DNA of 64,000 nucleotides from the NCBI GenBank assembly GCA_014706295.1, contig JACSVZ010000008.1, positions 4,280,848-4,344,847 on the forward strand, written 5' to 3'. Position 1 is the stretch's first letter; every line of letters begins with the position of its first letter. The notes below the pieces were generated by a model. That model did not search any database. It was given only the letters and a program-made list of their open reading frames with translations, and was not told the DNA's origin. Below are positions 25,001 through 35,407 of the stretch, piece after piece. A program made the position numbers and the translations under genes. This DNA is from Lycocorax pyrrhopterus obiensis (lineage: Eukaryota; Chordata; Aves; Passeriformes; Paradisaeidae).

Positions 25001-28000
25001 AAATTCAAAAATTCATGTGAAGTACCTTAGCATCTATTAACCTCTCTGGCTTTCACTGTTGAATGAAAACAACACACTATTGCAGGCCCTATCAGCGGAA
25101 TCACAGAATTAGCATGCAATCATCTAAACCTTTGATTTAGTGAGAGTATCACAGAGTACATCTGCAGGCGAGTGTTCACAGCTTACCTAAGCTGAAAAAA
25201 GACATCTTCATCCACAAAGCCAAATGTATCATGTAGCTTAGTCACCACCCCGGTGAAGACACGCTGCTTTTGTGGCTGGGTTTGCTGCTGGCTGGAGCGG
25301 GGAGCCGGGTAGGAGACAGTGATCTGTGCTGCCGGCTGGGGCGTGGACAGGCTGAGGCTGGTTGGGAGCGCGACTGCCGGCTGCAAGCAAAACAAAGCCA
25401 ACTCTAAATCTTGTAAGCAGCTGGCAGACTGACAGGGAACAGGTCCTTCAGCCACAGAGACAGAAGTTTAAAATGACTATAGCAACTAGAACAGACATTT
25501 TCAACCGGTTTTGTATTTTTTGTTGGGTTGTTGGTTTTTTTTGAAGATGACTTTTTTCTTACTTTGAATGAAGACTGGCTTTGTTTATCCTTCTTTTTTA
25601 CAAGAGTCAGCTTCCCCCGAAAATGCACCTTGTCCAGACAAAAAGCATGAAGACTGCATTATTGTCTACAGGTAACCCATACAGTGGGCCTGAAGTGGAG
25701 ATAAATTCCCAACTTTGCTAGGAATACACGCTTAAGAGGTCATTCTGCATTTATATCCCACCTGTAGTGTTAGAAGTCAGTAAAGGCCGAGGCCAACATG
25801 AACCCCTCCCTAACTCAACAGTTCATGTACTTGTCTTCTTACAAAAGAAGAACACAGCAAGATAATGAAATCAAGTCAAACATTTTTACCTTTTTAAAGC
25901 CTGTTTAAAAGTTCAAGTGAAAATGGAACTAGAGCAATTTGCAGTGTGTTAAATGGCTGCATGATTTAAATCCGTCAAGCTCAGCAAGATTCTTTTAAAA
26001 ACTCTTTATACAAAATCTGTTAATACACAAAGTTAAATTCCTTCACAAAGAAGAGAAAGATTTTCCCCATTCGTTATTTACTGCAAAACAACTTGACACT
26101 TGAAGTCCAAACAAAAAAAAAAATAAAATACAATCAACACACATATTCCCTTCAAGATTAAGGAAAAGTGGTTGCTATTAATTTTTGAAACCAAGGCTAT
26201 GCATATTTTAACATCTGGATAAAATACACCTGTACCAATAAAATATCCATTCATATTAGTTCATTTTACAGATTAAAATACCCAAGATGTCACAAATTTG
26301 CACTCTTGCATGATCTGTGTTTGGGGATGAAGACCAAACAATAAAACCAAACTAACCTGAGTTAAAAGGGTCTGCTGAGGTTGCTGCAACTTAAAATAAA
26401 TAAAGTTATAAATTAATTTTATATGCTTAAGGAAATTGTACAATTTTACCTCCTCTTTACAATTAAGAGTTTTTGCTTAATCCGAGTCAGTTAATAGTCC
26501 TTTGGGGTTTGGTCATTTCAGCAGTTTGCACACCTGTAAAACTGTGCTTCTGCACTTAATTTTAAGATCGTATAACCCAGGTTTATTCAGAAAGGAGAAA
26601 TACTAAATTTTTTTGACCTGAAAGTTAATAGCAATACCAAAAAAATTTTGGCAGCTGAAGCAGCTTAGGCATGTAATTCCCTTGTACTTTTATTCTTTTT
26701 TTAAAATCCTGTTAAGTTTGAAGACCATAATAAAAACCCAAAAGGGAACTTTTTTTGGACAGCATCTTTCCAGCAGTTAAAATACACGGCCCTGTTTGGA
26801 GCAAAGTTCAGCAGGAATCCTTTACACATGGAATAGTACGTATTTTTAATTTTTTTTTTTTGCATTAAGGTAGGCAGGCTTCCATTCTGCATACATCTTT
26901 CCAAGTTTATGAACTTCAAGCTCTCTTTCACTACACAAAATATTACTTAAGTTTCTTTAACAACTTCCCATATGAGGATGATTTCGGAGACAAATCCTAC
27001 AAGACACACAATTGACATTGTTTTTAAAGTTATTTGTGATGTACACAGTAAGAATCAGACAAACCTGTTGCTGTACACTATAGAGAGTCTGTTGAGGTTG
27101 TGAATATTGCTGAAACAGATAAAAGCAAAATATCTCATAAACAGGAGAATTATTACCATAATAATATCAAATAAAAGTTATCTGCTTAGCAAGTTCTAGA
27201 TAAAAACAATTAACATTTAGCAATTTTAATAAAAAAATAACTAATAATATCAACATATTTTATTTTCGTAACAAATACTCTGAGCATTTAGAGTGGACCC
27301 TGATGTTCTCTTTCTAGCTAAAGTCAGCAATTTTTGTTAAGCCTGACACTCAGACGGTATTTAGGACACATTATGAAATCATGCAAAATGCTATAAAGGA
27401 TATATATATATAGTGATGGGAGATACTTGAGATTCTCAGTTCAGATGCAGCAAAACTCACTCTCCCAAAGGGCTTTCCACAGCCAAAAATCAGCACCTCC
27501 AAAACCAAAATTCCCACCTTCACAGACTAATTCAACTACTGCTAGCTATAAACCCCAAATCCCACCGTTGATAAGACAGGTTCACATTCAATGTTCACCA
27601 TTTTCCATTCTCGTTTTCTGCTGGATCCTTTAGCTTTACGGAGCTCAGGGAGCGCTGGCCGCTGTGTTTGCTTTACCTGCTGCAGGGCCGCGGCCGCGGC
27701 TGCCGCCTGCTGCTGGAGCGCCGCGGTCTGTGTCAGCTGGTAGTTGGTGGGGGTCTGTGTGGTCAGGCCGGCGGCCGCCAGCGCCGTCTGCTGCGTGTAG
27801 ATGGTCGGGGAGGCTCCGAGCAGCGAGGGCTGCTGCACGCCCAGGGCAGCTGTGAAGGGAACAAGGCCAGTGAGCACTCACAGCACCTCAGACACCCCAG
27901 CTTACACAGGACGCGCTGTGCGAAGCTTTATGCCTGAGTCAAGCTCACCAAGGAGATGAATCAAGTTCCAAAATTCAAGAAAAAGGATCACATTCCATTT

Positions 28001-31000
28001 GCTTTTCTTTTAAATTCATATACCAATAGTAAACCACAGCAGGGGCACAGAGACCATTAAATTTCCTTCTCTTGAGCTGCTCATGATTTTATAGCACTGT
28101 AGCTGTCATCCCCACCTGCACCCACCCCCAACACACACCCCCCCCGTATACTTTCTTGAAGGTATTTCAGGTTCTGGATGAGCCAAATGAAGAGTGCTGC
28201 TCTGCTCTGTAAATTAATACATTTCATTCTATCTGAGGGCAAGAGAAATCTTTACTGTAACAGCATCTATGAAACAGAGGCCTATGGAATGAGTCCTCTG
28301 AAATCACGCAAGTTTTTGCTTCACTCAGTGCTGTCTTTGTCCCTGTGAGCTGGATGTTGTAGAAGTGGGGGCTGGTGGTGAAGGAACAGCCTTGTAACAA
28401 CAGAGAGTTTAATCAGTCCCCATGTATAAGGGGACTCAAACTCTCTCCAACTCTTGATAGGAAGGGTTTGTGCTGCCCAGACTCAAACTGCCTAGAAGGA
28501 AGGATTAGTTTATTTTATTGTCATACCAGCTTTTAATTCACCACAGAACATAAGTAAATCATGAGGAGCAGCTATGCACAGGCTATGCTTCTGAACGAGG
28601 GATGCTCAAGACTTACAGATGGATCTTTCAGGTGACAAAGAGCCCTGCAAAATGCAAATCTCAGCAAAAAACTGCAAACTTCTCTGGAAACGTGCTCCCT
28701 CTTCGGCAGGACTTTTTAAAAAAGTTATCGGCAGCTGCATGATCAAGTATCACTTCATCAAGTTATCAGTCTAGTCCACATGTTTAAATAAAACCAGAGA
28801 GAAACTCAGCAGGGAAACATACTGCCAGCAAAAACAGGTCAGCCAGCCATCTTCAGAACTGAGCAACGGTCAAGATGAACATGGTTCTCTCTTCCAAAGA
28901 CATCAAAGACGCACAACGGAATGAAGAACAGATTTACAGTATTCCTGCAGAGCTTGTGCTCCACGCTATTCTTACTGATGCAAAATGAAGTTTTCATTCC
29001 TGATACAGGAATGCGGAAAACCACTGCTTGTAGTTGGTGATCATTACCATAATGCTGTACCCAACTCAACAGGTCCTGAATAATGTAATCCTTCCTACCA
29101 CACTGCCTTTTCCAGCAGAGCACAATCTTTGTTGATGGCACTGATCACCTTATAGTTTTGGAATGAAACAGGAAAGAAATACACAAAAAGCAGTGAAAAT
29201 AATTGCTATCACCATGATCTGTATCAAATATTGTCACAAAAGCATTCCAGGAAGTAACAGTATTTTAAAAGTGAAATCAAGCATTCTGCAGCGTACAGCA
29301 TTTAATTAATTTTTTCCTCCTGGAAAATCCCAACATTCACATTTCTTTAGAAGCCAGCAAACAAAATTTGAGGCTTCTCTCACGACAGACCCTCTACTGT
29401 CTTGATCCTTTTGCCTCCTACTTGATCATCAGCTTCAATTTGAATGTGCAGTTTGGACCATCCAGAAAGACCCTCAACTGGATCCTCACCAATGTCTCAC
29501 ATAACACACCTTAAACAGACATTTAAACATAATTCAAAAGCTTTGCTGCTGCATCCTGGGACAACTTTCACTTTCCCTGGCTGCAATACTTTGCTGGCTC
29601 ACTCAAGGCAAATAACCAATGCATTAATCTTTCTCTTCTTACTTCCACATGCCGAGCAGAAATTCCCATTAGTGCAGAAATTTGCTCTATCCTGTTACCT
29701 TTGAATCTGTGTCACTATACCAGCTATTGTCATTCACCCTGAAGTTCTATCCTAACGTTGTTCCAACACAGGGGGATGAAGTTGGGAAGCATTACCAAAA
29801 GCAAATTTCACAAGTTTTCTCCTACTTTTTGTACCAAGGGTACCCACAAAACTTACTCCCAAAACCAGACTTGGGATTATTCAGCTCTTCAGTTTCACTA
29901 TGGCAATTTCCCTTTCAGCACAACCCAGAATTACCTCAAGCAATTTCCAGCCCCTCCTAAGACCCTTATCCCATTCTGTCAACCAAGAAAACACAAGAAT
30001 TTTTTTTTGCCATCTCTACTGTCACTTTTTGAGCATTTAATATCAACTGGGTATCTATCATCTACAACACTGCAGATCAACTTACTAAGAAAGGGCAAAG
30101 ACAAAAAGACGGCCAAGATCCCCTCAAAGGATAACACCTGTAGTAACAAGTTTTTCAAAGCTGTATCTTGTTCCCACTGATTTGCCCCGAAGTATCCCAG
30201 GACTTTCATCTGACTACCTTTCATCTGTGTACTCATCTTGGTCAAACAGGCTCCAATTAATTAGGCAACTGAGTTTGCATTACTGGTTCAAAAGAAAAAA
30301 AAAAGAAAGAGGAAAAAAAGGAAAAAATCACACAGAAAAAAAACAGACAGAGAATGAATCACAGACTGAGTCTGGAATTGACATCTGACTGCCATATTAT
30401 TATTATTGGCACCAAGCATCTGCAGTGGCAAACAATAGCTTCCTAGGATTTGTAATGATCTCAGTAAGTACAGTGATGGAGATGCCTTCCTTCAAATGCA
30501 GTGCAAACAGCTCCCACTGGCACCAAATACTGCATGGCACGGCCAGCTGAAAGGGCTCAGACAGCAACTGGGGTCCTAGGCTGCAGCCCTGCGTTAGGTA
30601 ATAGACACTTCTGTTGCAACAAACACAAAGACAGCATTTAGTAGTCCCTCTTCCTACTTCTAAACCCTAAAGATCTTCAAAGTACATAGCTACATACGTC
30701 TTCTTGGTAAGTGACATAGGTTTATTAGAATTACTGTAAGGAATACCCCGTGCAGGGCTTGGGACACTTCTCACAGTTGCCAGAAATTGTGAGATTGGGT
30801 CCTTGGGTTTTCAAGTTTCTTTAAGCTTAACACACTTGCAATACAAACACCACACAACGTACTCCAAAAATAATCCTTTTAACAGGCACACACTAGAAAC
30901 CAGGCTCAGCGTGTTTGTCATGGGACATCTATTTACAGCAAGCCAGCAAACTGTGCACCAGCTACTATTCCTTAGTGGCTTGAGATTCACCACATGCTCG

Positions 31001-34000
31001 CCCTGTTCTTACACATTGCTTTAGTCCCCTCACAGGGGCCACCAGCAACAAGAAGACACTGAGCTCCAGGCACTTTAGCTCTCATCAGCTGCACCATTCT
31101 TGACTCCAATGCAATTAAGTCTTGATACAGCAAAAACACCACCACCAATCAGGCAGAACACAGCAGAGCCAGACCGTCCCCAGCACTACAGTTCTATAAA
31201 ACCAGGCTATTCATCCTAACACTGAAAACAGTACAGGGCAAGCACTGCGACACAAACCAAAGATGTGCCAAAAATGAAGAGCTAGAGAGGAGGAGGGAAT
31301 TCTCCTTTGCAGGCATTTCAGGAGTTTGCACATCATTATGCAAGTTAGAAGTAATTTTCTGTAGTAGGCATGATTTAATTAATGCTTTAACAATGCTTAA
31401 CCAGCATGGCAGGGGCTTTATTCTGGTTTTAGTCTTGTGATGCATAAAACCATGAGATGAGGAGTAGACAAAAATTCACTGTGTTACACGTAGGAGTTTC
31501 TCTTCACACATCGATCTTTGCTGGCACCTGGAATTGCCCATCTCTCTTCCAATACCACAGGCACAGAGAGAGTAATTAGCAAGCCCTCCCAAAGGGATCA
31601 CAAAACCCTTCATTACACAGCATGTCAGTCTACAACTAGTGTATCACACCTTAATAATTAAGAGCTTTAACTCATTTAGTTACTTCTTCACCAGGGATGG
31701 CCAAGACAGCATCCACATCAGCAACTAAAAAATCCACCAAAAAATCCCATACCAAAACAATGAAAAAAACACAAACCCCCAACCTTCATATTACCCTTTT
31801 TATAATTATCAAATTGGGTTTATAACACCACCACTCACTGCTTCTGACAGCTTGAAAAAAACTATATATCATGTTGCTTGTGTTACAAAAATCAAGATCT
31901 CTTTCCCTCACACCCAAGCACCTCAAAACTTTGGAGAAGGAACCTGACACTTGGATAAAAACAGCTGGCATGCATAAATATATGTAACAGTTTTGGCCAA
32001 CCCTCTGAAAGCACTTTTTAAAAGTGAGAGTAAATTTACTGAGATTCACAAGGGTAAGCCAATATGCACAATTTCTTGAGTGCAACACAGGTGAGCAGCA
32101 GTTCAGGCTGGTTAGCGCACCTGAGCACTGACAGCATCTCTTCCTTAGGAAAAACAGCCTCTCTAGAAGGTCACAACTTCACATTAAAAGGGGCAAGTTC
32201 AACCAGAAACACTGTTATTCAGCTCCCAGCAGTGCCAAAGAGCACTGCTTACCTTCCAAAAGATGCTTCCTGTGCTCTGTATTATAAATCAAATTAGCCA
32301 ATTAAAAAAGCAGGGGAACAACTATGTACTAAAACAGCAGCTGGGCAGCAGAACCCCAGGGACTGGATTCAACAGTGCACACAGGGAACAAAGAGGATGC
32401 AGACATGTTGACTATGTATTGCAATAGGAATAGGAAAGGATACTAACATGTGAAGAGGACACCAGGAACATGAAGGAACATGAAGCTAGCACAGGAAGAA
32501 GGCAGAAGTGCAACCAAATGTTACATCTTTAATGGCTCTCATATTTGAGTCAGGTGCTGCGGGGTCAGATGAACAGCTATAAATCCCTGGAGGCACTGTC
32601 CTCATTGAGCAGGTGAAAAATCTCTCACAGCGGCTGATGTTGACCAGTCCTATCCCAGTTACATTTGCACTTCATTTAATTTAAGGAGGCTCAGAGGTAG
32701 GCTGGCCCAGGGCAGAGTCACGTGCATAAGAAAATGGATAAGAAGTTGATGTATGCTCCATCCACCCCTCCTCCAGAGCTCCCTCCTGGTCCTACCTCAG
32801 CAAGCTCTAAAGATTACTGCCAGCTCCTCCCCTTGGCAGGTTTTGTGCAGCTTTCCCTCTGAAACAGGACATGGAGCTTGTCCTCCACCTTCCACCACTA
32901 TTTTTGATGCATTAGCTGTCACATGAGCCAACATACCAAGAACAGTCCAGCCCAGATCCTCCCATTCTTTGATTGTGCCAACATTTCCCCTAGTCCAACA
33001 TGAGAACCAAAAGCAAAATTCGTTTCTCCCACATTCCCAAGCTTTCCAGCTATTAGGGAATTTCTTACAGAAGGAGATAGTGCCATTTGGATAAGGGAAG
33101 TGTGAGCTATTCAGAGAAACAGCGAAAAACTGCCTGTGGGTAGCTGGTTAGGGACAGCAAGAGTTTAGCTAGGGAATGGAGCAGAATGGGCATGGAGGAA
33201 AAGCAAAAGGCACACTGGGACAGAGTACTGTGAAGCACATGGTGGGTGGTCAAGTCTCTGAGGATACACAGTGTGATTGGATCAGTGCCCATGGGAAAAG
33301 CTGGAGAAAGACGATTTGGGAAAGAAAACTGAGTCAGGAGAGGAGAAAGACTCCCACCCCAGACATGCACCTCCAAAGAATGTCAAGCATTCCCAACCTT
33401 TGCTAGGCTCCCAGACACAAAGCCATTGACAAAGGAGGTGTGACACTGAACTTCATATCAAATCAGAGCAACTGCAGAAACCACACACATCCTGAACCCT
33501 CCGAGTGCCACAGCTTTGCTGAAGCCTCTTCACATTGCACAACGTAACTACAACATTTAATTAACAAACTATTTCTATTCAAGAAGAGCAAAAGGCACTT
33601 CAGAACTGGAAACGGAAGCACCAAAATTCATCATGCATCAAGCTTCACATTCTTGCCTCAAACCTTTTGTGCTGTAAACCAACATGAAACATGAAAATGA
33701 AGCCAGCTAGGTTTTTAAACAGTGGCCTGCAATTCACAACACTTCTTAGCTAAACCAAAGGAAACTCTCTACCATTATTAGGGCAAAACCTCTGGTTATA
33801 GGGATCATTAAGTTCTAATTTAGCATTAAAAAATAAATACCCCCCTTCTCACCCAAGTAACAAATTTCAGAGACCTTTCTGCTATGTGAATTATGTCTAA
33901 TCTATTAATAAAGGCAAAATAATTTGTAAACATTGATTCAGGCTGCCCAGGAAATGAAACTCAGGCAGCACTTAAAAGATCTGTAATGCCTTCCTAGTGC

Positions 34001-34425
34001 TGATATTATTTAATCTAGAACCACGTAATTTAATAAGAAGCAACTTGATTTACACATCTTTGGATATGAATAACTTGATACATTATTTATTGACTGAAAC
34101 AATCAATACAAATTCACCTGGGATTTTACTCATACCCCTTAAGAAAACCAAATAACAAACAAAACCAACAGACAGTATTAGACAATAACTTTTAAAGTCT
34201 CTATTGTGGGAAAAAAGTCCCGATTTAAACCACTTAAATAGACTTTAGATAAGTTAGTTAGCATCGTGCCACTCTGAAGCGCATACCCAAGTATGGAATC
34301 TCCAAATCTACTAGATGTCAGGGTTCAAACAGTGAGTGATGTGTAAACTGACCTGGCTGAGACACCGCAGTGGCTGTAAACTGAGTAGCCCAAGGGGGAT
34401 TTTTCTGTCCTCCAAACTGAGCCAT
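9983..34425 (-). CDS. CCAR1: CCAR1, cell division cycle and apoptosis regulator 1 (complete CDS, 24 coding exons)
   Basis: Nuclear co-regulator known to work with Mediator, nuclear receptors, p53 and beta-catenin and in splicing. Conceptual splicing of 24 coding exons gives 3,450 nt: 1,149 residues and a TGA stop, one residue shorter than human. Every junction keeps phase. Order of regions: Q/A-rich N-terminus (1-148), S1-like RNA-binding fold (about 149-207), Q/P-rich linker, RE/RS tract (about 318-361), conserved block around YQNLYIPSDFFDAQFTW (LAIKA-type region), DBC1 inactive Nudix-like domain (about 450-600), SAP domain (about 635-669), acidic/basic KE-rich stretches (672-910), EF-hand-like segment (about 921-960) and C-terminal coiled coil (about 1030-1125). 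The paralogue CCAR2 is excluded by the near identity of every exon to CCAR1 as I recall it. Intron ends are GT-AG except one apparent GC donor after the exon ending at 18,915. No frameshift or premature stop was seen. Confidence 0.97.
10635..10840 (-). CDS. CCAR1: CCAR1 exon 24, coiled coil
   Basis: Residues 1062-1130. DEDEKTILQLENSNKSLSAE continues into a long charged helix with regular Leu spacing, ending MDEIQSVLKQ. Acceptor CCTAAG, donor CAG|GTTAGA. Confidence 0.94.
11113..11298 (-). CDS. CCAR1: CCAR1 exon 23, coiled-coil start
   Basis: Residues 1000-1061. NRLLLPSPAVKQESKAVEEN then VGLIVYNGAMVDVGSLLQKL and a heptad-like EKSERVRAEIEQKLQLLEEK. The motif VKQESK resembles a sumoylation consensus. 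Acceptor ATGCAG, donor ACAG|GTGGGA. Confidence 0.95.
11833..11953 (-). CDS. CCAR1: CCAR1 exon 22
   Basis: Residues 960-999 plus one base. VKKLLNKVVLRESCFYRRLT completes the EF-hand-like pair, then an acidic stretch to LQEDML. Acceptor GTCATAG, donor TTAG|GTGGTG. Confidence 0.95.
12367..12513 (-). CDS. CCAR1: CCAR1 exon 21, EF-hand-like segment
   Basis: Residues 911-959. NRDLLMAFVYFDQSHCGYLL followed by EKDMEEILYTLGLHLSRAQ resembles an EF-hand helix-loop-helix. The loop DQSHCGYLLEKD keeps Asp first, Ser third and Gly sixth but is not a perfect calcium-binding loop. Acceptor TTCTATAG, donor CAG|GTTTTG. Confidence 0.95.
12968..13050 (-). CDS. CCAR1: CCAR1 exon 20
   Basis: Residues 883-910, DRDEEEMNKREDRREGNKHC then KERASKDK. 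Acceptor TTTTGCAG, donor ATAAA|GTAATT; the donor lacks the usual final G of the exon. It matches the human DRDEEEMTKRDDKRDINRYC segment with substitutions. Confidence 0.92.
14376..14456. repeat. ancient palindromic interspersed repeat remnant in a CCAR1 intron
   Basis: Two arms of about 32 nt, imperfectly inverted, flank CTGACTTCAA. The left arm begins TTTTTCAGAGGTGCTGAATA; the right arm ends GCATTCTGAAAAAA. It resembles a hairpin-shaped repeat with TGACTTCAATGGGAG at the centre that I recall as common in turtles, crocodilians and birds. Family name unknown to me. Confidence 0.6.
14703..14814 (-). CDS. CCAR1: CCAR1 exon 19, acidic
   Basis: Residues 846-882 plus one base. REDKRKDDSKDEEETEDDNN to EAEDAEDEDE. 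Acceptor TTACAG, donor GAAG|GTATCT. Low complexity, but the frame and phase agree with both neighbours. Confidence 0.93.
15153..15386 (-). CDS. CCAR1: CCAR1 exon 18, conserved fold then KE-rich tract
   Basis: Residues 768-845. VSLFAELFNEMLQRDFGVRI is conserved; a Lys/Glu/Asp tract follows, with a basic NLS-like KPKRRKSGDDKDKK. Acceptor GTGCAG, donor AAG|GTCTGC. Confidence 0.95.
15729..15920 (-). CDS. CCAR1: CCAR1 exon 17
   Basis: Residues 704-767, EEERKRQEELERQRRERRYI then PDEPAIIVHPNWAAKSGKFD and a conserved SVLLDYRLEDNKEHSFE end. Acceptor TTTTTTAG, donor GAG|GTAACT. Phase 0 on both sides. Confidence 0.96.
17170..17355 (-). CDS. CCAR1: CCAR1 exon 16, SAP domain and acidic tail
   Basis: Residues 642-703. 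VNDLRKELESRTLSSKGLKS followed by QLIARLTKQL completes the helix-turn-helix SAP nucleic-acid-binding motif. A Glu-rich stretch EKEEEEEEDRKSEDDKE follows. Acceptor ACCAG|GTAAAT, donor GAG|GTTTGG. Confidence 0.96.
18022..18105 (-). CDS. CCAR1: CCAR1 exon 15, acidic linker into SAP domain
   Basis: Residues 614-641, DEEEKDDGEAKEIS to KLDPKTMK. Acceptor TTTGTCAG, donor AAG|GTAATA. Phase 0 at both ends. The SAP helix begins at the last residues. Confidence 0.95.
18915..19125 (-). CDS. CCAR1: CCAR1 exon 14, end of DBC1 domain; apparent GC donor
   Basis: Residues 543-613, YRFAEIRYHRPEETHKGR to ERKEADGEQ. Acceptor GCAACAG|GTACC. The frame and the next exon (DEEEKDDGEAKEIS) require the exon to end at GAACAG, where the intron begins GCACTG, not GT. 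The nearest GT upstream (CAGG|GTGAAC) would break the frame and drop conserved residues. Confidence 0.92.
19867..20033 (-). CDS. CCAR1: CCAR1 exon 13, DBC1 domain
   Basis: Residues 488-542, FLVGMKGKDEAMAIGGHWSP to LTGIDLSVCTQ. Acceptor TGTCTAG, donor CAATG|GTAAGT. The split codon is Trp543. Confidence 0.96.
20184..20251 (-). ncRNA. SNORD98: SNORD98, box C/D snoRNA in a CCAR1 intron
   Basis: Box C GTGATGA lies at 20,240-20,246, box D' CTGA at 20,215-20,218 and box D CTGA at 20,189-20,192. The 11 nt directly upstream of box D' (CCTATTCCATT, 20,220-20,230) are antisense to AATGGAATAGG of 18S rRNA. The fifth base before box D' pairs with a G, which fits the known SNORD98 target Gm867. The flanks CAAGAATGAGT and ACTCTTTCTTG form an 11-bp terminal stem with one mismatch. 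Human SNORD98 also lies in a CCAR1 intron and is about 67 nt. The C' box is degenerate. The exact ends are estimated. It is presumably released from the spliced intron. Confidence 0.88.
20852..20965 (-). CDS. CCAR1: CCAR1 exon 12, start of DBC1 domain
   Basis: Residues 450-487, VMLMASPSMEDLYHKSCALA to HPARLVK. Acceptor CACCACAG, donor AAAG|GTAAAT, phase 0 on both sides. It begins the Nudix-like DBC1 module, which lacks hydrolase activity in this family. SNORD98 lies in the following intron. Confidence 0.96.
21880..22105 (-). CDS. CCAR1: CCAR1 exon 11, conserved LAIKA-type region
   Basis: Residues 374-449, with CDMMELRRRYQNLYIPSDFF and the end DPPDADHLYSAK. Acceptor TTTCAG, donor AAG|GTTTGT. 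The linker between HREV and LDPPDA differs from human; the rest is almost unchanged. Confidence 0.96.
22550..22711 (-). CDS. CCAR1: CCAR1 exon 10, RE/RS tract
   Basis: Residues 320-373. It holds an Arg/Glu/Ser tract with repeated RERSP and RRERERSPRR units, typical of splicing-associated proteins, then VVPRYTVQFSKFSLD. Acceptor TTTAAG, donor GACTG|GTATGT. Confidence 0.95.
23014..23146 (-). CDS. CCAR1: CCAR1 exon 9
   Basis: Residues 276-319, with VRLVSQPQPARRLDPPSRF and a Gly/Asp stretch NDRGGDPMPNRKDDR that differs slightly from human (NDRGDQVPNRKDDR). Acceptor TTTCAG|GTGG, donor GGAG|GTATGT. Confidence 0.95.
24271..24463 (-). CDS. CCAR1: CCAR1 exon 8, Q/P-rich linker
   Basis: Residues 212-275, opening NQSQAQPLLKTPPAVLQP and closing LLQQPQQK. 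Acceptor GCTGCCAG, donor AAAG|GTGCTC. It leaves one base of a Gly codon completed by the next exon, where human has Ala. Confidence 0.94.
24545..24659 (-). CDS. CCAR1: CCAR1 exon 7, second half of S1-like domain
   Basis: Residues 173-211, with KTPQVGDRVLVEATYNPNMP and KWNAQRIQTLPNQ. Acceptor GTTTGCAG, donor CCAG|GTATGT, phase 0 at its end. The residues match human CCAR1 as I recall it. Confidence 0.95.
25187..25380 (-). CDS. CCAR1: CCAR1 exon 6, first half of S1-like domain
   Basis: Residues 109-172. A Pro/Ser/Gln-rich lead is followed by RVFTGVVTKLHDTFGFVDED, the first strands of the S1-like RNA-binding fold. Acceptor TTGCAG, donor CTTAG|GTAAGC; it leaves two bases of a split Ser codon. Confidence 0.96.
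26357..26389 (-). CDS. CCAR1: CCAR1 exon 5, 33-nt microexon
   Basis: Eleven codons, LQQPQQTLLTQ, residues 98-108, matching human. The acceptor TTTTAAG is weak in pyrimidines and the donor is CAG|GTTAGT. Phase 0 on both sides. The core QPQQTL is shared with the preceding microexon. Confidence 0.93.
27065..27109 (-). CDS. CCAR1: CCAR1 exon 4, 45-nt microexon
   Basis: Fifteen codons, QYSQPQQTLYSVQQQ, residues 83-97, between TTTCAG and CAG|GTTTGT. Phase 0 on both sides, so it can be skipped without a frameshift. Confidence 0.93.
27677..27849 (-). CDS. CCAR1: CCAR1 exon 3, Q/A-rich
   Basis: Acceptor TTCACAG|CTGCCC and donor CAGCAG|GTAAAG. Encodes residues 25-82, starting AALGVQQPSLLGASP and ending in an eight-Ala run and LQQ. 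GC-rich relative to its flanks. It ends in phase 0. Confidence 0.96.
28121..34352 (-). other. CCAR1: CCAR1 large intron 2
   Basis: The largest CCAR1 intron runs from exon 2 to exon 3 (27,850-34,352). It holds no recognised exon or RNA. Purine-rich low-complexity stretches occur at about 30,290-30,365. Confidence 0.6.
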
Positions 34426-34471
34426 GGTAGAAGGTAGAGTCTCCTGGGTGTCTATCTTCTGTAACTGCAAT
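34353..34471 (-). CDS. CCAR1: CCAR1 exon 2 with start codon (coding 34,353-34,425)
   Basis: The acceptor TTTTACTAG precedes 46 nt of 5' UTR. The ATG sits in a good context (CTACCATGG) and begins MAQFGGQKNPPWATQFTA, as in human CCAR1. Residues 1-24. The donor is CCAG|GTCAGT and the exon leaves one base of a split Ala codon. Confidence 0.96.
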
Positions 34472-34539
34472 CTAGTAAAATAAAGTGCAGCTGCAATCTT
34501 TGAAACACATACCATCAGGCTATTTTAATTCTGGATCAA

Positions 34540-34645
34540 AAAAACCAAACCCAGCCAAATAAAAAACCCTCAACCAACCAACCAAAAAAAAAAACAAAAA
34601 AACCCAAACCAACCCCAAAAACAGAATAAGAAAAAAAAAAGAGTC
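34540..34645. repeat. A/C-rich low-complexity tract upstream of CCAR1 exon 2
   Basis: Runs of A with CCAA and CCCAAACC units on the plus strand. In the CCAR1 transcript this reads as U-rich sequence with GGGG, GG and GGG runs, about 70 nt before the exon 2 acceptor. Confidence 0.8.
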
Positions 34646-35407
34646 TTGAAATATTAGTTTTACATCCCTAAAGCCTGGTGGGCAACATGCGTGGCATAGG
34701 GGAAATACAGAAAGATGTAAGGCAACTTATTTTATTTTTCTAAGGCACAACCTCTATCTCCCACTTCTTAACAACGGGACAAACGCGATTCAAAACGCAA
34801 AAACGTATTCCCATTCCCAGGAAGACTAAGGGAGAGGCGATTCTGCGGAACGAAGAATTCATATCTATTATTTGTTTTCCATGGCTGTGCTCGGCCGCCG
34901 CGGGGAAGCGCTGGCGGCAGAACACCGCACGCGTTCACCCCCGGCTGTTTCCGTCTCCGCGCACAAGGGCGCGGGAGCCACGGGAACCCCGGGAGCCACG
35001 CGAGCACGGCCGGGCCGCGCACCAGCTCCGCCGCCTCCCTCCTGCCCTCCCTCCGTCCCTCGGCCCGCGCCGCCGGGGACCGCTCGCCACCGGGACCCGT
35101 GAAAGCTCCTTTACCCCCTCGGCAGCCTCCGTTCGCGGCCGCGTGCCCGGGCCCGCCGCCGGGCGGAAAGCGCCGCACGGGAGAAAGGCAAAGGGAGGCG
35201 GCGGCGGCGCCGGGCCTGGCGGGCGGGAAGCGGGGCCTTCCCGCCCCTTCCTCCTCCTCCTCCTCCTTCCTCCTCGTCCTCCCTCCTCCTCCCGCTCCCG
35301 CTGCTCCCGGTCAGCAACGCGGGCCCGCGCCGCCCACCCCGCCCGGCCCCGCTCCAGGGCAGCCGCAGCCCGCGCGCCCCCGGCCCCTCGCGCTGCGCCC
35401 GCCATAC

